Assembly (NCBI RefSeq): GCF_905475395.1
Contig: NC_058338.1
Location: 3,039,001-3,103,000 of the forward strand
DNA from: Chrysoperla carnea
Lineage: Eukaryota; Arthropoda; Insecta; Neuroptera; Chrysopidae
Direction of reading: 5' to 3'
Length of the DNA stretch: 64,000 nucleotides
Shown in pieces: positions 61,653-64,000 of this stretch; the stretch's first letter is position 1, and each line of letters opens with the position of its first letter. A program made the translations under genes and the position numbers. Below the pieces are notes generated by a model that was not told the origin of the DNA, made no database searches, and worked only from the letters and a program-made list of their open reading frames with translations.

Positions 61653-63173
61653 TATGAATGTTTTTTCTTGAACAAATATTTCACTTTAAAAGCATTATTT
61701 TAATGTTTATATGAAAGATTTGTGTTCTGTCATAATTTTTCACATATGTAGACTTTTCAGCTTCTTTTTTTTACCTTTAGTGAATTTTTTAGGTTGGCAT
61801 CACTTCATTTTTTCATATATATAATCCATAGACTTAAAAAATCTTTCTGAGATAAAGCATACTTTATACATACGATAATTTCTAAATAGGGTATTATCGT
61901 TAGTCAAAAATAAATCATGAAATTTGAAAAAAGTTAAAATTTATGTAAAAATATACTTAAATATTCTGATTTCCAGTCATAAAACCAAATTTTTCTTTAA
62001 AAAATTAAAAATCGTAATTGTTAAACTGTATATCACGTGACCTAAAACACGGGTAAGCTCTGCTGTGATGTCATAGCGGTATGGCTGGTGATTCTTATTT
62101 CTTATTGATCGTATGCAAGATCAATGAGATCCATGGTTATCATCTATTACATATTGCTTTGATTTCATAAACAAACAATTACCCTCAGAAAGTGGATTTA
62201 AAGACGTCAAATGGTTGTTGTTATTTCTTCTCCATATTTCAGCATCTAAATGTATGAGCCAGTTCATACAATATTTGATCTATTTAGGACCTTACCAATT
62301 CGGAGTAATAAGCGTTTTCTGTTTTTGTTAGGAATGATTTCTGAAAGCATGCATATTTATTTTAACTTTATTCGGTAAAAAAATGGCGTAGGTGATGGAA
62401 AAAGACGTGAATTAAGCCTTCAAATCATCAGACTGTATATGAAAAAGATTTTTAAAAAAAATTTATTTTTTTATTGAAAATATGTAAAATTTATAATGGT
62501 TTCAAAAACATTTATCTATATCTTTTGAAATCAATTTCCCTTTCTTTTCTTAATAAATTGAATAGATACATATATAAGGAAATTTCGTAAGGCACTAATT
62601 ATTAACAAAATTATTTATCAATTTCTTAATCTAACAAAAATCTGAAGTAAAGAAGTCCTGTAATTACAGTCATTTCAGAATACCTGAAAATTTTAGAATT
62701 TGTCTGTGTCGAATAAAACGATTTTTGTATTTTTAGTTCAATAATTTTTTTATTTGAAATCCTCAAATTTCCGGCAATTCTAAAAGGACTGATAAATACT
62801 ACACCTGGCTCCAGGTTTATACTATATATAATTTAAACCAAAATTTGTATAATTCTAAAGATCTACCGTATAAAAACTTTTTTGAACGAATTTCCTTAAC
62901 GCGGCTTATCATGGCGAGGAAACTGAGAAAAACCGAGAACTTTTTCATTTCCTGTTTTTTCGTAAAAAAACAGGAATGTCTTCATATTTCGACTGAATTT
63001 CCTTATTTATATCATCAATAATAATTGTCAACTTTTGGAAAGTTTGTCATTAAATAGCATTTTCTTCACAACAACCTTAATGTAAGTTTTTCATTTAAGA
63101 AAATAGAATTTCAAATATTTTAACAGTTTTCCGTCATGAAATTAAACGGTTTAATGAATGTTCGTATTTACCA
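61653..63173. other. Spacer between the two tandem ten-finger-type genes
   Basis: Promoter side of the gene at 61652 and 3' side of the next. Positions 61887-62084 are the left part of the TAGGGTATT element family. The remainder is AT-rich and non-coding. Confidence 0.5.
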
Positions 63174-63769
63174 TTAAATAGGTATTTTAACATCATTCGA
63201 TTCATTGGTTTCTTCTGGAACACAGGATAATTGTAACACAAAATTAACAACCTCATCCACGGTATTATTATTCAACAATACTTCAAGAGCATCATCGTTA
63301 ATAATTCCCGTAAATAAAATTTTCGTATTCTCACGTAATCGATCAATAAATTCTAAATTCTCTTCGTTAACGGGTACAGAACCACAACGTATAATTAACG
63401 AATCCAAAATTTTATCAATTGGTCGATTTGGCCATCCAAAATTCGTTAATGTAGCTTCATCAATTAAAATAATTAATAATTTCTTAAGATTCTCAACAAA
63501 TAAATCATCCGACCAATTAGTGCCTTTCTCCAATTGTGGCTGTGCGGATAGAACAAGTTGACGGATTTTTTTCGATTCAGCTGATGCAATCATATCTTGC
63601 AGCACGTCACGATGTTTAGCACGCATATGCCGAATTAAACAATCTAAACGAATATAGGCGCGTCCACAATCGTAACAGATTCTTGGTTCTTCATGGCGAT
63701 GTGTCAGCATGTGTGTTTTTAAGGCTGGCTTCGAGATAAAACGTTTTTTGCAATTTGGACATTCGTGTT
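63174..63769 (-). CDS. Last exon of a tandem paralogue of the ten-finger gene (partial)
   Basis: Opens after the splice acceptor TCTTTCCTTAG with a finger (CPNCKKRFISKPALKTH) and a second finger (CYDCGRAYIRLDCLIRH), then the C-terminal region (NLKKLLIILIDEATL, FGWPNRPIDKILDSLIIRCG, LEFIDRLRENTKILF) to a stop at 63174. The exon is 596 nt, exactly the length of the equivalent exon at 57535-58130, and the intron phase is the same. Upstream exons lie beyond the window. The C-terminal region is better conserved than the linker behind the fingers, which argues that it is functional. Confidence 0.85.
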
Positions 63770-64000
63770 CTAAGGAAAGAAAAAAATTTATTTATTATTA
63801 AATCTGCCGTGAGTTGACATGGAGCTATCTGGTATGGGAGTTTATGGACCTAGAATAAAGGAATAGATTCTTCCTCTTTGACAATATGCGACGTTTTTTC
63901 AATCAGATATCTTTGCCATGCGGAGAGGTGCTCAGATCTGTCTGTAACTCTCTGTAAGGTTACAGAAGTGCACATATCAGCACTTTTTCAGATAATCGTG
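63770..64000. other. Intron of the partial ten-finger-type gene
   Basis: Non-coding sequence up to the window edge. A preceding exon is not visible within these 231 bases. Confidence 0.4.

Overview
This is an AT-rich stretch of an insect genome, with GT-AG introns and many small dispersed repeats. Three single-copy housekeeping genes and one cytochrome P450 are embedded among C2H2 zinc-finger genes. ZAD-domain zinc-finger genes and (TTAGG)n-like repeat tails fit insects. Which order (a holometabolan, perhaps a neuropteran) is only a guess.

Layout. 0.3-11 kb: a same-strand tandem array of one C2H2 family (332-2065, 3379-5169, a broken copy at about 6390-7950, 9559-10938). These share an acidic N-terminal module with repeated (I/V/L)KxE motifs and a stunted finger lacking its recognition helix. 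A relative with an internal six-finger duplication lies at 15701-16942, and a two-exon member on the minus strand at 35121-38202. 12.4-21.3 kb and 31.6-43.7 kb: ZAD-type zinc-finger genes. Four are complete (12394-14650, 18859-21297, 31586-34604, 41449-43696), one has lost its 3' end (17673-18490), and one is an orphan first exon (about 15095-15260). 22.1-26.3 kb: proteasome subunit Rpn1/PSMD2 (6 exons, 908 aa). 27.7-31.0 kb: a clan-4 cytochrome P450 (9 exons, 516 aa). 46.7-52.8 kb, minus: STT3B, catalytic subunit of oligosaccharyltransferase (10 exons, 785 aa). 55.4 kb: a Vti1b-like SNARE without its N-terminal domain. 57.5-61.7 kb and 63.2 kb to the window edge, minus: two paralogous ten-finger-type genes with a shared, unrecognised C-terminal helical region.

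Mobile DNA. Introns and spacers hold several short inverted-repeat element families (termini TAGGGTATT, TAGGGAATATTCATG, TGTTCCAATATACACTGAGA and others), long foldback hairpins, repeats with tRNA-like modules, an RTE-like LINE scrap, and four 5'-truncated copies of an RNase H-bearing LINE. Two of these LINE copies have clear target-site duplications and end in AACCT pentamers, the complement of the insect telomere repeat. No LTR element or provirus was recognised.

The most notable signals are: the shared N-terminal module of the zinc-finger family; a 12-base TATAAGTCTGTG element about 86-113 nt upstream of several otherwise different zinc-finger genes; the telomere-like LINE tail; and a perfect 21-bp hairpin in an Rpn1 intron.
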